Below are positions 8,690 to 17,024 of a stretch of 64,000 nucleotides of DNA, one piece after another. The notes beneath the pieces are model-generated. The model made no database searches and had not been told where the DNA came from. It saw nothing but the letters and a program-made list of their open reading frames with translations. The stretch lies in the NCBI RefSeq assembly GCF_014655295.1, contig NZ_BNBI01000006.1:1-64000 (forward strand), written 5' to 3'. The first letter of the stretch is position 1; every line of letters begins with the position of its first letter. Both the position numbers and the translations under genes were made by a program. The stretch comes from Streptomyces fumanus (lineage in GTDB: Bacteria; Actinomycetota; Actinomycetes; Streptomycetales; Streptomycetaceae).

Positions 8690-9452
8690 AAGAGAACCCT
8701 CCGTACTCCTGGACTGCCTTGGACATCTCGTCGGCGCTCGATGCCTTGTTGTCCCCGGGGACGGGCGCGGGGCCCTCCTTCTGGGAGAAGCTCTCGACCT
8801 TCCAGTCGCCGTCCGTCCAGCGCATCCCGAGCGTCATGGTGAACCAGTCGCTGCTGACCGGGTTGGTCGACTTCTCGCCCGCCGTGCCGAACACCCCGGT
8901 GCACCAGACCTCGACGGTCGTGGTGGTCCCGGAGGAGTCCGTGACCTTGGTGCCGATCGGGGTCGTGCGGGAGACATAGGTGTTGCCGCCCGTCGCGTCA
9001 CCCTTCTCGTCCAGGCCGATGCTGCTCAGGAATGCCTTGCTGTACGCCTTGTCGAAGCGGTCCTTCAGGGCGGCCTGCTTCTCGGGCACGAAGACCTGCC
9101 GGACGATCTCGGCCCGGCGGTCCGGCTTGACGATGTCGGCGGACACCAGCGTCACGGCGTAATTGGCCGCCGCGCTCTGCGCCCCCTGCTCGTCGTGCGC
9201 GAAACCCGACCCCGAGGGTCGTTCCCCGGTCGGAGCCGTGGCCGATGTTTCTGGTTTGTCGGTGGTTCCGGTCGTGGTGGGGGAGTCGTCGTCGCCGCGG
9301 TTCGCGAAGGCGATCGCGGCGATGAGGAGGACGACGACGCCGACGACCGTGATCAGGCTCCGGGAGGGGGAGCGGGAGGGGCGGCGGGGGGTGCCGTCGC
9401 CGTCGGGGTAGCGCGTGCGGGTCTGGCCCGTGTGCTCGTCTCCGAGACTCAT
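8679..9452 (-). CDS. VirB8/TcpC-like bitopic membrane protein
   Basis: 257 residues from the ATG at 9452, which begins MSLGDEHTG. A basic cytoplasmic N-terminus precedes one membrane helix (about 33-51), then a Thr/Ser/Pro-rich linker and an extracytoplasmic domain of about 170 residues ending EYGGFSYAR. The order of short N-terminus, single helix and C-terminal alpha/beta domain fits VirB8-type or TcpC-type NTF2-like scaffold proteins. No diagnostic motif exists, so this is an inference from topology and position. It starts the block of tightly overlapping T4SS-like genes. Confidence 0.62.
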   Translation of the reverse strand: MSLGDEHTGQTRTRYPDGDGTPRRPSRSPSRSLITVVGVVVLLIAAIAFANRGDDDSPTTTGTTDKPETSATAPTGERPSGSGFAHDEQGAQSAAANYAVTLVSADIVKPDRRAEIVRQVFVPEKQAALKDRFDKAYSKAFLSSIGLDEKGDATGGNTYVSRTTPIGTKVTDSSGTTTTVEVWCTGVFGTAGEKSTNPVSSDWFTMTLGMRWTDGDWKVESFSQKEGPAPVPGDNKASSADEMSKAVQEYGGFSYAR

Positions 9453-9641
9453 TGCGCGTACCGCCCCTCGACGTCGTGCGGGACCTGACACCCCGGACCG
9501 TTGCAGTACGACGGTAGCCGTGCTGGTTCCCGCGCGGGCGCGGTGTGGTGACTGGACATCAGGGAAACGCAACCTCAGCCGGTGGGCACGACGGGCGGGT
9601 GGGAGGGAGGGGAGCGGAGCGACCGGGCGTGCCCGGCCCGG

Positions 9642-9950
9642 TCAGACGGCCATGCCGTAGACGATGGTGAACAGCGTCCCCAGTGAACCGATGATGAAGA
9701 CACCCGTCAGACCGGCGATGATCAGGCCCTTGCCCTGTTCGGCGCTGAAGGTGTCGCGCAGTGCGGTGGCGCCGATGCGCTGCTTGGCGGCGCCCCAGAT
9801 GGCGATGCCGAGGCAGAGCAGGATGGCGACCGCCATGACGACCTGGACCATCGTCTTCGCCTCGGTGCCCAGCGCCCCGAAGGGGCCCCAGTCCGGAGCG
9901 ATACCGCCGATGATGGTGTTGATGTCTCCCTTGTCGGCCGCAAAGAGCAT
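9642..9950 (-). CDS. Small two-helix membrane protein, possible VirB2-like subunit
   Basis: 102 residues from the ATG at 9950, chosen because GGGCGGTGA sits five bases upstream; a longer frame to 9983 has no such site. Two membrane segments are visible (about 33-54 and 80-100), separated by a short polar loop. Small two-helix proteins near VirB4 and VirB6 genes are often VirB2-like pilin subunits or substitutes. There is no recognisable signal peptide. It is the first gene of the minus-strand cluster, 189 bases before the VirB8-like gene. Confidence 0.6.
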   Translation of the reverse strand: MLFAADKGDINTIIGGIAPDWGPFGALGTEAKTMVQVVMAVAILLCLGIAIWGAAKQRIGATALRDTFSAEQGKGLIIAGLTGVFIIGSLGTLFTIVYGMAV

Positions 9951-10378
9951 GTAAGTCACCGCCCCTGGTGGGTAGTTCCGCATCCTCTGCGGGCATGCAG
10001 AGGTCGAGCCTCATTGTCGCTGACAATGACGCTGTCGGATGTCGACTTGGCGTCATTGATTGGCGGGTTTCGTACGAATACCTTGCCACCGGTTCGCGCC
10101 GGGCCGCTCTGCCAGGCGTGGCCCCGGTATGCGTGGGATCGTATGGTCACTCTGTGTATCACGGCAGGTCACGCCGGGCAACGAGGCCGGTGCGAAACCT
10201 GTGGCGTGGTTCCGTCGTTACGTCTTCTCATGTCTTCGTGCGCGGTCGGGTCGGTCGGGTCCCCCGTGCAGGCTACTCCGCGCGGGCCCGGGACGTGACG
10301 TGTGATCACCCCATGATCGGGGGGACGCCTCTACACTGAGTCCGGCTACGACTCCCGGGCGGTGAGGGGCGGTTGACG
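9951..10378. other. 428-bp intergenic region between divergent genes
   Basis: This space separates the start of the T4SS-like operon (minus strand) from the lytic transglycosylase gene (plus strand), so it must hold both promoters. Its composition is less GC-rich than neighbouring genes around 10000-10080 and 10130-10240. I looked for the c-di-AMP riboswitch often found upstream of NlpC/P60 genes and did not see its conserved segments. No coding frame looks convincing. Confidence 0.5.
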
Positions 10379-11383
10379 GTGCGTAAGGCGTGGATCGTGG
10401 CGGGCGCCGCCGTGGGCTCGGGTCTGGCGTTCGTGATGCTGCTCGTCGTCGGCGTCTACCTGGTCGCCGGGAACCTCTCGGGCGGCGGCACCGGCGGCGG
10501 GTCCAAGACGCTGGCCAAGGGCGCGGTTCCGGCCGCGTACCAGCCGCTCGTGCTGAAGTGGGGCAACCTCTGCCCGGCCATCAACCCCGCGCTGCTCGCC
10601 GCCCAGCTCTACCAGGAGAGCGGCTTCAACCCCAGGGCGCAGAGCGCGGCGGCGGCGCAGGGGATAGCGCAGTTCATCCCCGGCACCTGGGCCACGCACG
10701 GCATCGACGGGGACGGGGACGGGGACCGGGACGTGTGGGACCCGAACGACGCGATCCCCTCGGCGGCCTCCTACGACTGCTCGCTCGCCAAGTACGTGAA
10801 GGACGTCCCCGGGAATCCGACCGAAAACATGCTCGCCTCCTACAACGCGGGGGCGTACGCGGTGATCAAGTACGGGGGCGTGCCGCCGTACGAGGAGACC
10901 CGGAACTACGTCAAGCGGATCACGACGCTCGCGGAGAGCTTCGCGGCGCCCACCACGCGGGTGGACCCCTCCAAGCAGGCCGCCGGGGCCATCGCGTACG
11001 CCCAGGACAAGCTCGGCACGCCCTACCTCTGGGGCGGCAACGGCACCGCTGACCAGGGCGGACGCTTCGACTGTTCGGGGCTGACCAAGGCCGCGTACGA
11101 GAGCGTGGGGATCAAGCTGCCGCGGGTCGCCAACGACCAGTACAACGCGGGACCGCACCCCGGGCGGGACGAACTGCTCCCCGGCGATCTCGTATTCTTC
11201 TCGGACGATCTGACCAATTCGCGGGCCATCCGGCATGTGGGTATCTATGTGGGCGGCGGATACATGATCAATGCGCCGTACACGGGTGCGGTGATCCGGT
11301 TCGACCCGATCGACACCCCCGATTATTTCGGGGCCACGCGCGTGACCGAAGATGGCGCGAAAGCGCTCCCCAGCGCTGTCTGA
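10379..11383 (+). CDS. Bifunctional lytic transglycosylase / NlpC-P60 peptidoglycan hydrolase (VirB1-like)
   Basis: 334 residues anchored or exported by an N-terminal hydrophobic helix (about 4-30). An SLT domain follows with catalytic E80 in YQESGFNP and GIAQFIPGTW. A C-terminal NlpC/P60 domain has C232 in FDCSGL and H286 in RHVGIYVG. Such enzymes cut glycan strands and stem peptides and serve as VirB1 in Gram-positive T4SS to open the wall. GTG at 10379 is preferred, with a GAGGGG site nine bases upstream; a TTG at 10373 is the alternative. It is divergent from the T4SS-like operon, which supports a shared role. Confidence 0.9.
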   Translation: MRKAWIVAGAAVGSGLAFVMLLVVGVYLVAGNLSGGGTGGGSKTLAKGAVPAAYQPLVLKWGNLCPAINPALLAAQLYQESGFNPRAQSAAAAQGIAQFIPGTWATHGIDGDGDGDRDVWDPNDAIPSAASYDCSLAKYVKDVPGNPTENMLASYNAGAYAVIKYGGVPPYEETRNYVKRITTLAESFAAPTTRVDPSKQAAGAIAYAQDKLGTPYLWGGNGTADQGGRFDCSGLTKAAYESVGIKLPRVANDQYNAGPHPGRDELLPGDLVFFSDDLTNSRAIRHVGIYVGGGYMINAPYTGAVIRFDPIDTPDYFGATRVTEDGAKALPSAV

Positions 11384-11607
11384 ACAGAGCGTTAACCCAC
11401 CCCCTGAGCTGCGACAACGTGTTTCTCTTCGATAACGTCTGCGTGATCATTCGGTGGAGGGTGGAACGTATCAACGGGGACCGTGCGTTCCTGTTGGCGT
11501 AGGTGTGCGAGCCGAACAGGGGCCGAGCGGATCTACACACCACGGGGGTGGCCGAGCGGCACGCGCAAAGGGCGTGCCGGACGACATGACGAAGGGGCCG
11601 CAGCACC

Positions 11608-12324
11608 ATGGCTGGACTCGCCGAATCCGGGTCGAACCCCGACGTCGACCTGCTCTACGACATCAATGGCCTGGCCAAGGACGCGCCGCACTGGTTCGAC
11701 CGGGTGATGGAGTTCACCGGTGAGTACGGGCTGCTGTTCGCCATCGTGCTGCTGGTGCTCGCCTGCTGGTGGACCGTGCGGCGGCGGGGCGGCGAGGATG
11801 CGGCGACATCGGTGGCCGCGCTCCTGTGGGCGCCGCTCGCGGCCGGCGTCGCGGTCCTGATCAACGTGCCGATACGGGGTTTCGTGGAGCGGCCCCGGCC
11901 GTTCAAGACCCACCAGGGCCTGGAGGTCCTGGTCGACGGCAAGAACGACTACTCGTTCGTCAGCGACCACGCCACGCTCGTCATGGCGATGGCCGTCGGA
12001 CTGTTCGTCGCCAACCGGAAGTTCGGCATCGCCGGGATCGTGCTCGCGCTGCTCGGCGGGTTCTGCCGGGTCTACATGGGCGTGCACTACCCCACCGACG
12101 TGGTCGGCGGGTTCGCGCTCGGCACGGCGGTCGCGCTGCTGCTGTCGCCGGTCGCCATGGCCCTGCTGACGCCGGTGGTCCGGGCGGTCGAGCGGTCGCC
12201 GCGGGCGGGGTGGCTGGTCAGCGCGCGGGGCCGGTCCCCGTACGGGAACCGGGACGCCGTGCTCCCCGGGGCGCGGCACGAGCAGCGGGCCGCGGACCCG
12301 GAGGAGCGGGACCTGGCGGCGTAG
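11608..12324 (+). CDS. PAP2-family membrane phosphatase
   Basis: 238 residues with about five membrane helices. The PAP2 catalytic triad of motifs is present: a basic motif ending ERPRPF (near 98), the second motif in variant form FVSDHA (near 119) instead of PSGH, and CRVYMGVHYPTD (near 150) with the catalytic His and Asp. Such enzymes dephosphorylate lipid phosphates such as undecaprenyl diphosphate or phosphatidate. ATG at 11608 has GAAGGGGC upstream. The 224 bases before it contain a hairpin (CGGCACGC with GCGTGCCG, about 11553-11575) of unknown role. Confidence 0.88.
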   Translation: MAGLAESGSNPDVDLLYDINGLAKDAPHWFDRVMEFTGEYGLLFAIVLLVLACWWTVRRRGGEDAATSVAALLWAPLAAGVAVLINVPIRGFVERPRPFKTHQGLEVLVDGKNDYSFVSDHATLVMAMAVGLFVANRKFGIAGIVLALLGGFCRVYMGVHYPTDVVGGFALGTAVALLLSPVAMALLTPVVRAVERSPRAGWLVSARGRSPYGNRDAVLPGARHEQRAADPEERDLAA

Positions 12325-12353
12325 CGGCCGGCCGCCGGTCCCTGGGCCGGCCG
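12325..12353. terminator. Hairpin between convergent genes
   Basis: A 9-bp perfect stem (CGGCCGGCC at 12325-12333 with GGCCGGCCG at 12345-12353) and an 11-base loop fill the gap between the PAP2 gene and the convergent FAD oxidase gene. There is no T run, so it would be a Streptomyces-style GC-only terminator acting on both strands. Confidence 0.5.
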
Positions 12354-12354
12354 G

Positions 12355-13908
12355 TCAGAGGGCTTGCGGGAAGGTGAAGAAACGGTTCGGGTCGTACCGT
12401 TTCTTCACCTTCGTCAGTTCCGGCGCCGCGTCGCCGTAGTACGCCGTCCGCCAGTCCGTCAGGTCCGGGTCGGTGTAGTTCTGGTAGGCGGCGCCCGAGG
12501 CGTACGGGCGCATCGCGCGGTGGGCGTCGGCCAGCCAGGACCGGGCGGTGGCGCCGCTGGTGCCGGGCCGCCAGGAGACCAGGTACTGGGCGAGGAAACG
12601 GGAACGGCGGTGGACGAAGGCGGTGGCCGTGGGGGCGACCCGGTTGACCGCGCCGCCCAGCGCGGTGAGCGCGACGCTGCCGGTGCCGCCGCGCACCGAG
12701 CGGAGCTGGGCCAGCAGGGCGCGGACGCCGGCGGCGGACAGGGAGCGGTCGTAGAAGTCCGAGCGGGCGGCGTAGGTCTCGCGGCGCAGCGCGCCCTTGG
12801 GTGAGCGGCCCGGGGTGGTGCCGGGCAGGTGGCACTGGGCGTCGGAGGAGAAGGACGCGCAGCCGGCGTACATCTCCATCGACTCCTCGTACGTACGGCG
12901 CCGCAGCGATACGGAGGCGGCGGAGGCGCCGATCCGGTCGGCGAGGCGGTCGACGGCGTTCTGGAGTTCGCCGTAGGTGCCGAGGGAGAAGACGCTGACG
13001 GAGACGGTGGGGGTGGCGCCGGCCGACTCCAGGTGCAGCGCGGACCAGATCTCGTCGGGCTGGGCCGGGCCCCACTCCTGCCAGGCGCGGAGCACGGCGG
13101 ACGCCCTGGACCAGGGCCAGGTCAGGTAGCCCGTGACGGCCTGGGGGGCGGGGTGGGTGCGGAAGCGCAGCTCGGTGACGACGCCGAAGTTGCCGTTGCC
13201 GGCGCCGCGCAGGGCCCAGAACAGGTCGGGGTGGTCCTCGGCGTTGGCGGTGAGCTGCTTGCCGTCGGCGGTGATCAGGGTGGCCTGGGTGAGGCTGTCG
13301 CAGGTCAGGCCGTAGGCGCGGGAGACGACGCCGTGGCCGCCGCCGAGGGTGAGGCCGGAGATGCCGACGGTGGGGCAGGAGCCGGCGGGGAGGGTGACGC
13401 CCTTCTTCGCCAGGGCGCGGTAGACGTCGATGAGTTTGGCGCCGGCGCCGATGACGGCCTCGGAGGCGGTGGCCCGGACGCGGGACAGCGCCGATACGTC
13501 GATGATCAGGCGGTCGTTGCCGGAGGACCAGCCGGCGTAGGAGTGGCCGCCGTTGCGGATCGCGGTGCGGAGGTGGTGGGCGCGGGCGTAGGCGAGGGTG
13601 GTGCGGATGTCGTCGGCGTGGGCGACGTAGGCGATGGCGGTGGGGCGGAGGGTGTCGAAGCGGGTGTTGTAGAGGCGGTGGGCGGTGGGCCAGGCGGGGG
13701 CGTCGGGGAGGAGGAGCCGGCCGTCGAGGTCCCCGGCGAGGGAGGGCCAGGGTGGGGGGTTGGAGGTGCGGGTGGTTCTACGGGGGCGGCTGGGGTTGGT
13801 GGGGGAGGGTTTGTTGTCGGCGCTGTTGCTGTCCGTGGTGCAGGCGGCTGTTGCTGTGGTGGTGAGGGTGGCGGCTGTGGTGGTGCGGATGAAGGTGCGT
13901 CGGTTCAT
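12355..13908 (-). CDS. Secreted FAD-dependent oxidase, berberine-bridge-enzyme type
   Basis: 517 residues. The N-terminus MNRRTFIRTT is a Tat-like signal, and a Cys at 23 after TAA could be a lipobox. The PCMH-type FAD domain spans about 85-260. H122 (NGGHSYAG) and C178 (AGSCPTVG) sit where BBE-like enzymes attach FAD through two covalent bonds. The BBE C-terminal motif is present near the end (YQNYTDPDL, then VKKRYDPNRFF). Such oxidases act on sugars, alkaloids or phenols with O2 as acceptor; the substrate here is unknown. Tat export agrees with cofactor loading in the cytoplasm. Confidence 0.9.
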   Translation of the reverse strand: MNRRTFIRTTTAATLTTTATAACTTDSNSADNKPSPTNPSRPRRTTRTSNPPPWPSLAGDLDGRLLLPDAPAWPTAHRLYNTRFDTLRPTAIAYVAHADDIRTTLAYARAHHLRTAIRNGGHSYAGWSSGNDRLIIDVSALSRVRATASEAVIGAGAKLIDVYRALAKKGVTLPAGSCPTVGISGLTLGGGHGVVSRAYGLTCDSLTQATLITADGKQLTANAEDHPDLFWALRGAGNGNFGVVTELRFRTHPAPQAVTGYLTWPWSRASAVLRAWQEWGPAQPDEIWSALHLESAGATPTVSVSVFSLGTYGELQNAVDRLADRIGASAASVSLRRRTYEESMEMYAGCASFSSDAQCHLPGTTPGRSPKGALRRETYAARSDFYDRSLSAAGVRALLAQLRSVRGGTGSVALTALGGAVNRVAPTATAFVHRRSRFLAQYLVSWRPGTSGATARSWLADAHRAMRPYASGAAYQNYTDPDLTDWRTAYYGDAAPELTKVKKRYDPNRFFTFPQAL

Positions 13909-14010
13909 GGGTGCCTCGCCTCCCGGTGGGGGTTCGTGAGACGAGACGGGGGGTTGGGGGGTGGGGGTTCCATCGGCCGGTGCTGGTGGAGTGCGGGGCG
14001 TGGGTGGGGG

Positions 14011-14323
14011 GTTGGGGGCGCGGCCCGGCGTGGGCGGGGTGCCGCCGCGCCCACCCGTGCCGCCCTTGGCGGCACGATTGCCCGCGGTGTGGCGCGGTGC
14101 GGTGCGCGGGGTTGGCGGGCGGGGTCGGGGGCGCGGCCCGGCGCGGGCGGGGTGCCGCCGCGCCCACCCGTGCCGCCCTTGGCGGCACGATTGCCCGCGG
14201 TGTGGCGCGGTGCGGTGCGCGGGGTTGGCGGGCGGGGTCGGGGGCGCGGCCCGGCGTGGGCGGGGTGCCGCCGCGCCCACCCGTGCCGCCCTTGGCGGCA
14301 CGATTGCCCGCGGTGTGGCGCGG
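14011..14323. repeat. 113-bp tandem repeat array (about 2.75 units) with a hairpin in each unit
   Basis: The segment GCGCGGCCCGGCG recurs at 14018, 14131 and 14244, exactly 113 bases apart. Units one and two are almost identical, and unit three matches until 14323. Each unit contains a perfect inverted repeat, GTGCCGCC-CTT-GGCGGCAC, at 14057-14075, 14170-14188 and 14283-14301, followed by GATTGCCCGCGG. A shorter copy of the unit start recurs at 14376. No convincing gene lies here. The array fills part of a 747-bp gap (13909-14655). Confidence 0.93.
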
Positions 14324-14655
14324 GTCGGCGACAGGTGCGCGTGGCGCGGCGTGGGCGCGGGTCGGCGGCAGGTGGGCGCGGCCCGGCGTGGGCGGGGCGG
14401 AGTCCGGCGGGGCGTTATGGGTTCGTGTGGGTGGCCGCGTCCGTTCTGGCCTGGCTTCTGGCTCGGCGGGCCGGGCCCTGCCAGCCGCAGGTGCAGCGGG
14501 CCAGGCAGAAGGGGCCTCGTTCGACCGTGGTCGTGCGGTGGTCCGGGGCTTCCCGGGGGGTTTCAAGACCGTCCTGCTGCGACACGCCACCACGTTACCG
14601 GCGTCACCCGCACGTCGTTAACCGGGCGGAGGCGACGGCTGGGGGTAGGCAGGCG
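14324..14655. other. Gene-free space downstream of the repeat array
   Basis: About 330 bases of very GC-rich sequence before the lipoprotein gene. It contains the partial repeat copy at 14376 and must hold the lipoprotein promoter in its less GC-rich end (14570-14640). I see no RNA gene or coding frame that I can support. Confidence 0.5.
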
Positions 14656-15519
14656 ATGGCAAGGCGACAGCGGCAGCTCCGGAAGGCGGGCGCGGCGGTG
14701 GGCTTCGTCATGGCCTGTGGGGGATGGGCCGTGTGCGGCTGCTCGGGGAGCGGGGCGTCCGCGCAGGGAGCGCAGGAGGCGCCGGGGGCGCAGGCCGCCG
14801 GGGAGGTGCGCGGCGCGGCCGGGAAGCTGGTGGCGGCCGGGAGCGCCGAGGCGCGGACCGCGATGGAGATGGCCAGCGGCGGGACCCGGGTGACCATCCG
14901 GGGCGAGGGGGTCTACGACTTCGGGGAGGGTGTCGGCCGGCTCAAGGTGCTGCTGCCGCAGGACCCGGCCGGCACCCGTGACCGCAAGCCGATCACCGAG
15001 CTGCTGGCGCCCGGCGCGCTCTACATGAAGAACCGGGGCGCCGGGGTGCCCGCCGACAAGTGGGTCAGGGTCGAGACGGGGGCGCTGTCCGACGGGAACC
15101 TGGTGACCGGCGGGGCCACCGACCCCTATGTCGCCGCCCAGGTGCTGCGCGGCACGCGGACGGCGGCGTACGTGGGGCGGACCGAGGTCGCGGGGACGCC
15201 GGTGCGGCACTACCGGGGCACCGCCGACCTGGGCCGGGCGGCGCGGGCGGCCGGGGGCGCGGCCGGCCGGTCGCTGCGGGCGGCGGCGAAAGGGTTCGCC
15301 ACCGCCGAGGTGCCGTTCGACGTCTACCTGGACGACGACGGCCGGATCCGCAAGCTCCGGCACCGCTTCAGCTTCGTCAACGGCCAGCGCGGCGACACCG
15401 TCGCGGTCACCTCCACCACGCTGCTGTACGACTTCGGCGTCCCCGTCACCGTACGGCTTCCGGCCGAGGACGACATCTACGCCGGGAAGATCGCCGACGA
15501 GCCGGGCGGTGAGGACTAG
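14656..15519 (+). CDS. Putative LppX/LprAFG-like lipoprotein
   Basis: 287 residues. A basic N-terminus and hydrophobic core end in a possible lipobox (VCGC) with the acylated Cys at 29. The mature part has an alternating beta pattern with phrases like TRVTIRGEGVYDFGEGVGRLKVLLP and KFRH-type beta strands near the end (RIRKLRHRFSF), as in LolA/LppX-type lipid-binding lipoproteins. The function is not known. ATG at 14656 is chosen because hydrophobic signal sequence follows directly; the very long upstream open frame is only GC-driven. It is followed by a small unknown gene. Confidence 0.72.
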   Translation: MARRQRQLRKAGAAVGFVMACGGWAVCGCSGSGASAQGAQEAPGAQAAGEVRGAAGKLVAAGSAEARTAMEMASGGTRVTIRGEGVYDFGEGVGRLKVLLPQDPAGTRDRKPITELLAPGALYMKNRGAGVPADKWVRVETGALSDGNLVTGGATDPYVAAQVLRGTRTAAYVGRTEVAGTPVRHYRGTADLGRAARAAGGAAGRSLRAAAKGFATAEVPFDVYLDDDGRIRKLRHRFSFVNGQRGDTVAVTSTTLLYDFGVPVTVRLPAEDDIYAGKIADEPGGED

Positions 15520-15596
15520 CCCGTCCGTGCCATGCGCGGTGCGTAGACCGCTGCCTACCCTAGGAAGTCGGTGACGGCAGAGAAGAGGTGACGCAC

Positions 15597-15773
15597 GTGG
15601 CTCCGGTCGGCGGTACGGCAGTTCAGGACCACGTGGCCCTCGCCGAGATCGAACTGTGCGGGGAGCTGATCATCGCGGCCTCCGCCGCGCGGGAGCGGCT
15701 CAGCCTGGAGAGCATCGACGAGGTACTGCGCGTGGCGGAGGAGCGAGAACGCGCCACGCGCGCCGCCGGCTGA
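15597..15773 (+). CDS. Small conserved-looking hypothetical protein
   Basis: 58 residues from the GTG at 15597, which has AGAAGAGG eight bases upstream; a GTG at 15588 overlaps that site. The protein is soluble and helical: AEIELCGELIIAASAARERLSLESIDEVLRVAEER. I do not recognise a family. Its codon use matches real Streptomyces genes, and it lies in a typical position upstream of a convergent regulator gene, so I consider it real. Confidence 0.65.
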   Translation: MAPVGGTAVQDHVALAEIELCGELIIAASAARERLSLESIDEVLRVAEERERATRAAG

Positions 15774-15786
15774 GACCGCCGGGATC

Positions 15787-16155
15787 TCAGGTCCGCAGCA
15801 GCCGGCCGATCGCCTTGGTGGCCTCCTCGACCTTGGCGTCGATCTCGGCGCCGCCCTTGACCGCCGCGTCGGCGACGCAGTGCCGCAGGTGCTCCTCCAG
15901 CAACTGCAGGGCGAAGGACTGCAGGGCCTTGGTGGAGGCGGAGACCTGGGTGAGTATGTCGATGCAGTAGACGTCCTCGTCGACCATCCGCTGCAGGCCG
16001 CGGATCTGGCCCTCGATCCGGCGCAGCCGCTTGAGGTGCTCGTCCTTCTGTTTGTGGTAGCCGTGCACCCCGCGGTCGTGGTCGGTCACCACGTCCGTCC
16101 CGTCCGCCTCCACGGCGGCGGAGGGCGCACTCGCGCCGGCCTCGCTGGTCGTCAT
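15787..16155 (-). CDS. csoR: CsoR-type copper-sensing repressor
   Basis: 122 residues, all-helical DUF156 fold. The copper ligands C64, H89 and C93 have the exact spacing (25 and 4 residues) of the Cys-His-Cys site of CsoR. The basic start of helix 1 (HLKRLRRIEGQIRGLQRMV) is the DNA-binding face. Family knowledge: apo-CsoR represses copper-efflux genes and itself, and Cu(I) releases it. ATG at 16155 follows CCTCCTG-type sequence on the other strand, meaning CAGGAGG upstream of the start. An operator lies 30 bases upstream. No copper ATPase gene is adjacent. Confidence 0.9.
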   Translation of the reverse strand: MTTSEAGASAPSAAVEADGTDVVTDHDRGVHGYHKQKDEHLKRLRRIEGQIRGLQRMVDEDVYCIDILTQVSASTKALQSFALQLLEEHLRHCVADAAVKGGAEIDAKVEEATKAIGRLLRT

Positions 16156-16184
16156 CGCGTCCTCCTGTGAGACAGATCGCCCCG

Positions 16185-16205
16185 ATATACCCCTACTGGG
16201 TATAT
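16185..16205 (-). promoter_or_regulatory. CsoR operator
   Basis: Perfect inverted repeat ATATACCC-CTACT-GGGTATAT. It matches the known Streptomyces CsoR site form (TACCC, five bases, GGGTA) and stands 30 bases upstream of csoR, which points to autoregulation. Confidence 0.88.
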
Positions 16206-16394
16206 GGTACTGAACTTTCTTGGGTAGAGGCCCCTTGGCCAATGCTGTGCGCCGCGTCCGGAGCCGGGCCCCGGGTCGCCCCCCTGCTCATCACTGTGCC
16301 TGATGGGCGACACTGGGGGACGGCCCGTTAGCCGTGGCCGGATGATGCGCCTAGCATCAGCCTGACCGAAACCGATGCACCCCGAGGACCCCAC

Positions 16395-17015
16395 GTGCGC
16401 TTTCGTCTGACCCCCAGGGAGACGAGCTTCTACGACATGTTCGCCGCATCCGCGGACAACATCGTCACGGGCTCGAAACTCCTGATGGAACTGCTCGGGG
16501 CGGACGCATCCGCCCGGGCCGAGATCGCAGAGCGTATGCGGGCCGCCGAACACGCCGGTGACGACGCCACGCACGCGATCTTCCACCAGTTGAACTCCTC
16601 GTTCATCACGCCGTTCGACCGCGAGGACATCTACAGCCTCGCGTCCTCCCTCGACGACATCATGGACTTCATGGAAGAGGCCGTCGACCTCGTCGTCCTC
16701 TACAACGTCGAGGAACTGCCCAAGGGCGTCGAGCAGCAGATCGAGGTACTGGCCCGGGCCGCCGAGCTGACCGCGGAGGCCATGCCGAACCTCCGCACCA
16801 TGGACAACCTCACCGAGTACTGGATCGAGGTCAACCGGCTGGAGAACCAGGCGGACCAGATCCACCGCAAGCTGCTCGCCCACCTCTTCAACGGCAAGTA
16901 CGACGCCATCGAGGTGCTGAAGCTGAAGCAGATCGTGGACGTGCTGGAGGAAGCGGCCGACGCGTTCGAGCACGTGGCGAACACGGTGGAGACCATCGCC
17001 GTCAAGGAGTCCTGA
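16395..17015 (+). CDS. PhoU-like (DUF47) accessory protein of the PiT transporter
   Basis: 206-residue all-helical protein of the PhoU/DUF47 family, with the characteristic acidic metal-binding sequence SSLDDIMDFMEEAVDL at about 91-106 and repeated heptads later. DUF47 proteins are nearly always encoded directly upstream of PiT phosphate transporters and are thought to regulate them. The start is GTG at 16395. The downstream pit gene begins nine bases after the stop, so they form one operon. Confidence 0.92.
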   Translation: MRFRLTPRETSFYDMFAASADNIVTGSKLLMELLGADASARAEIAERMRAAEHAGDDATHAIFHQLNSSFITPFDREDIYSLASSLDDIMDFMEEAVDLVVLYNVEELPKGVEQQIEVLARAAELTAEAMPNLRTMDNLTEYWIEVNRLENQADQIHRKLLAHLFNGKYDAIEVLKLKQIVDVLEEAADAFEHVANTVETIAVKES

Positions 17016-17024
17016 GCCCACGCC

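Noticed and set aside
9951..10378. Possible c-di-AMP (ydaO) riboswitch upstream of the NlpC/P60 gene
   Set aside because: This class often precedes such genes in actinobacteria, but the conserved segments of the riboswitch are not recognisable here.
2733..11383. Integrated conjugative element
   Set aside because: No integrase, relaxase, replication gene, att repeats or tRNA border could be found, and neighbouring genes look like core chromosome.
11540..11640. tRNA-Ser-like pieces (GGCCGAGCGG and GGGTCGAACCCC)
   Set aside because: No acceptor stem, anticodon arm or proper T loop can be assembled, and the second piece lies inside the PAP2 coding sequence.
14540..14600. Minus-strand sequence GGTCTTGAAACC resembling a tRNA-Ser anticodon arm, possible attachment-site remnant
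   Set aside because: Only a few base pairs match, with no other tRNA parts and no integrase nearby.
12829..14655. Long plus-strand open frame running across the FAD oxidase gene and into the lipoprotein gene
   Set aside because: It is antisense to a clear enzyme gene and has a composition typical of GC-driven spurious frames; only the part from 14656 is coding.
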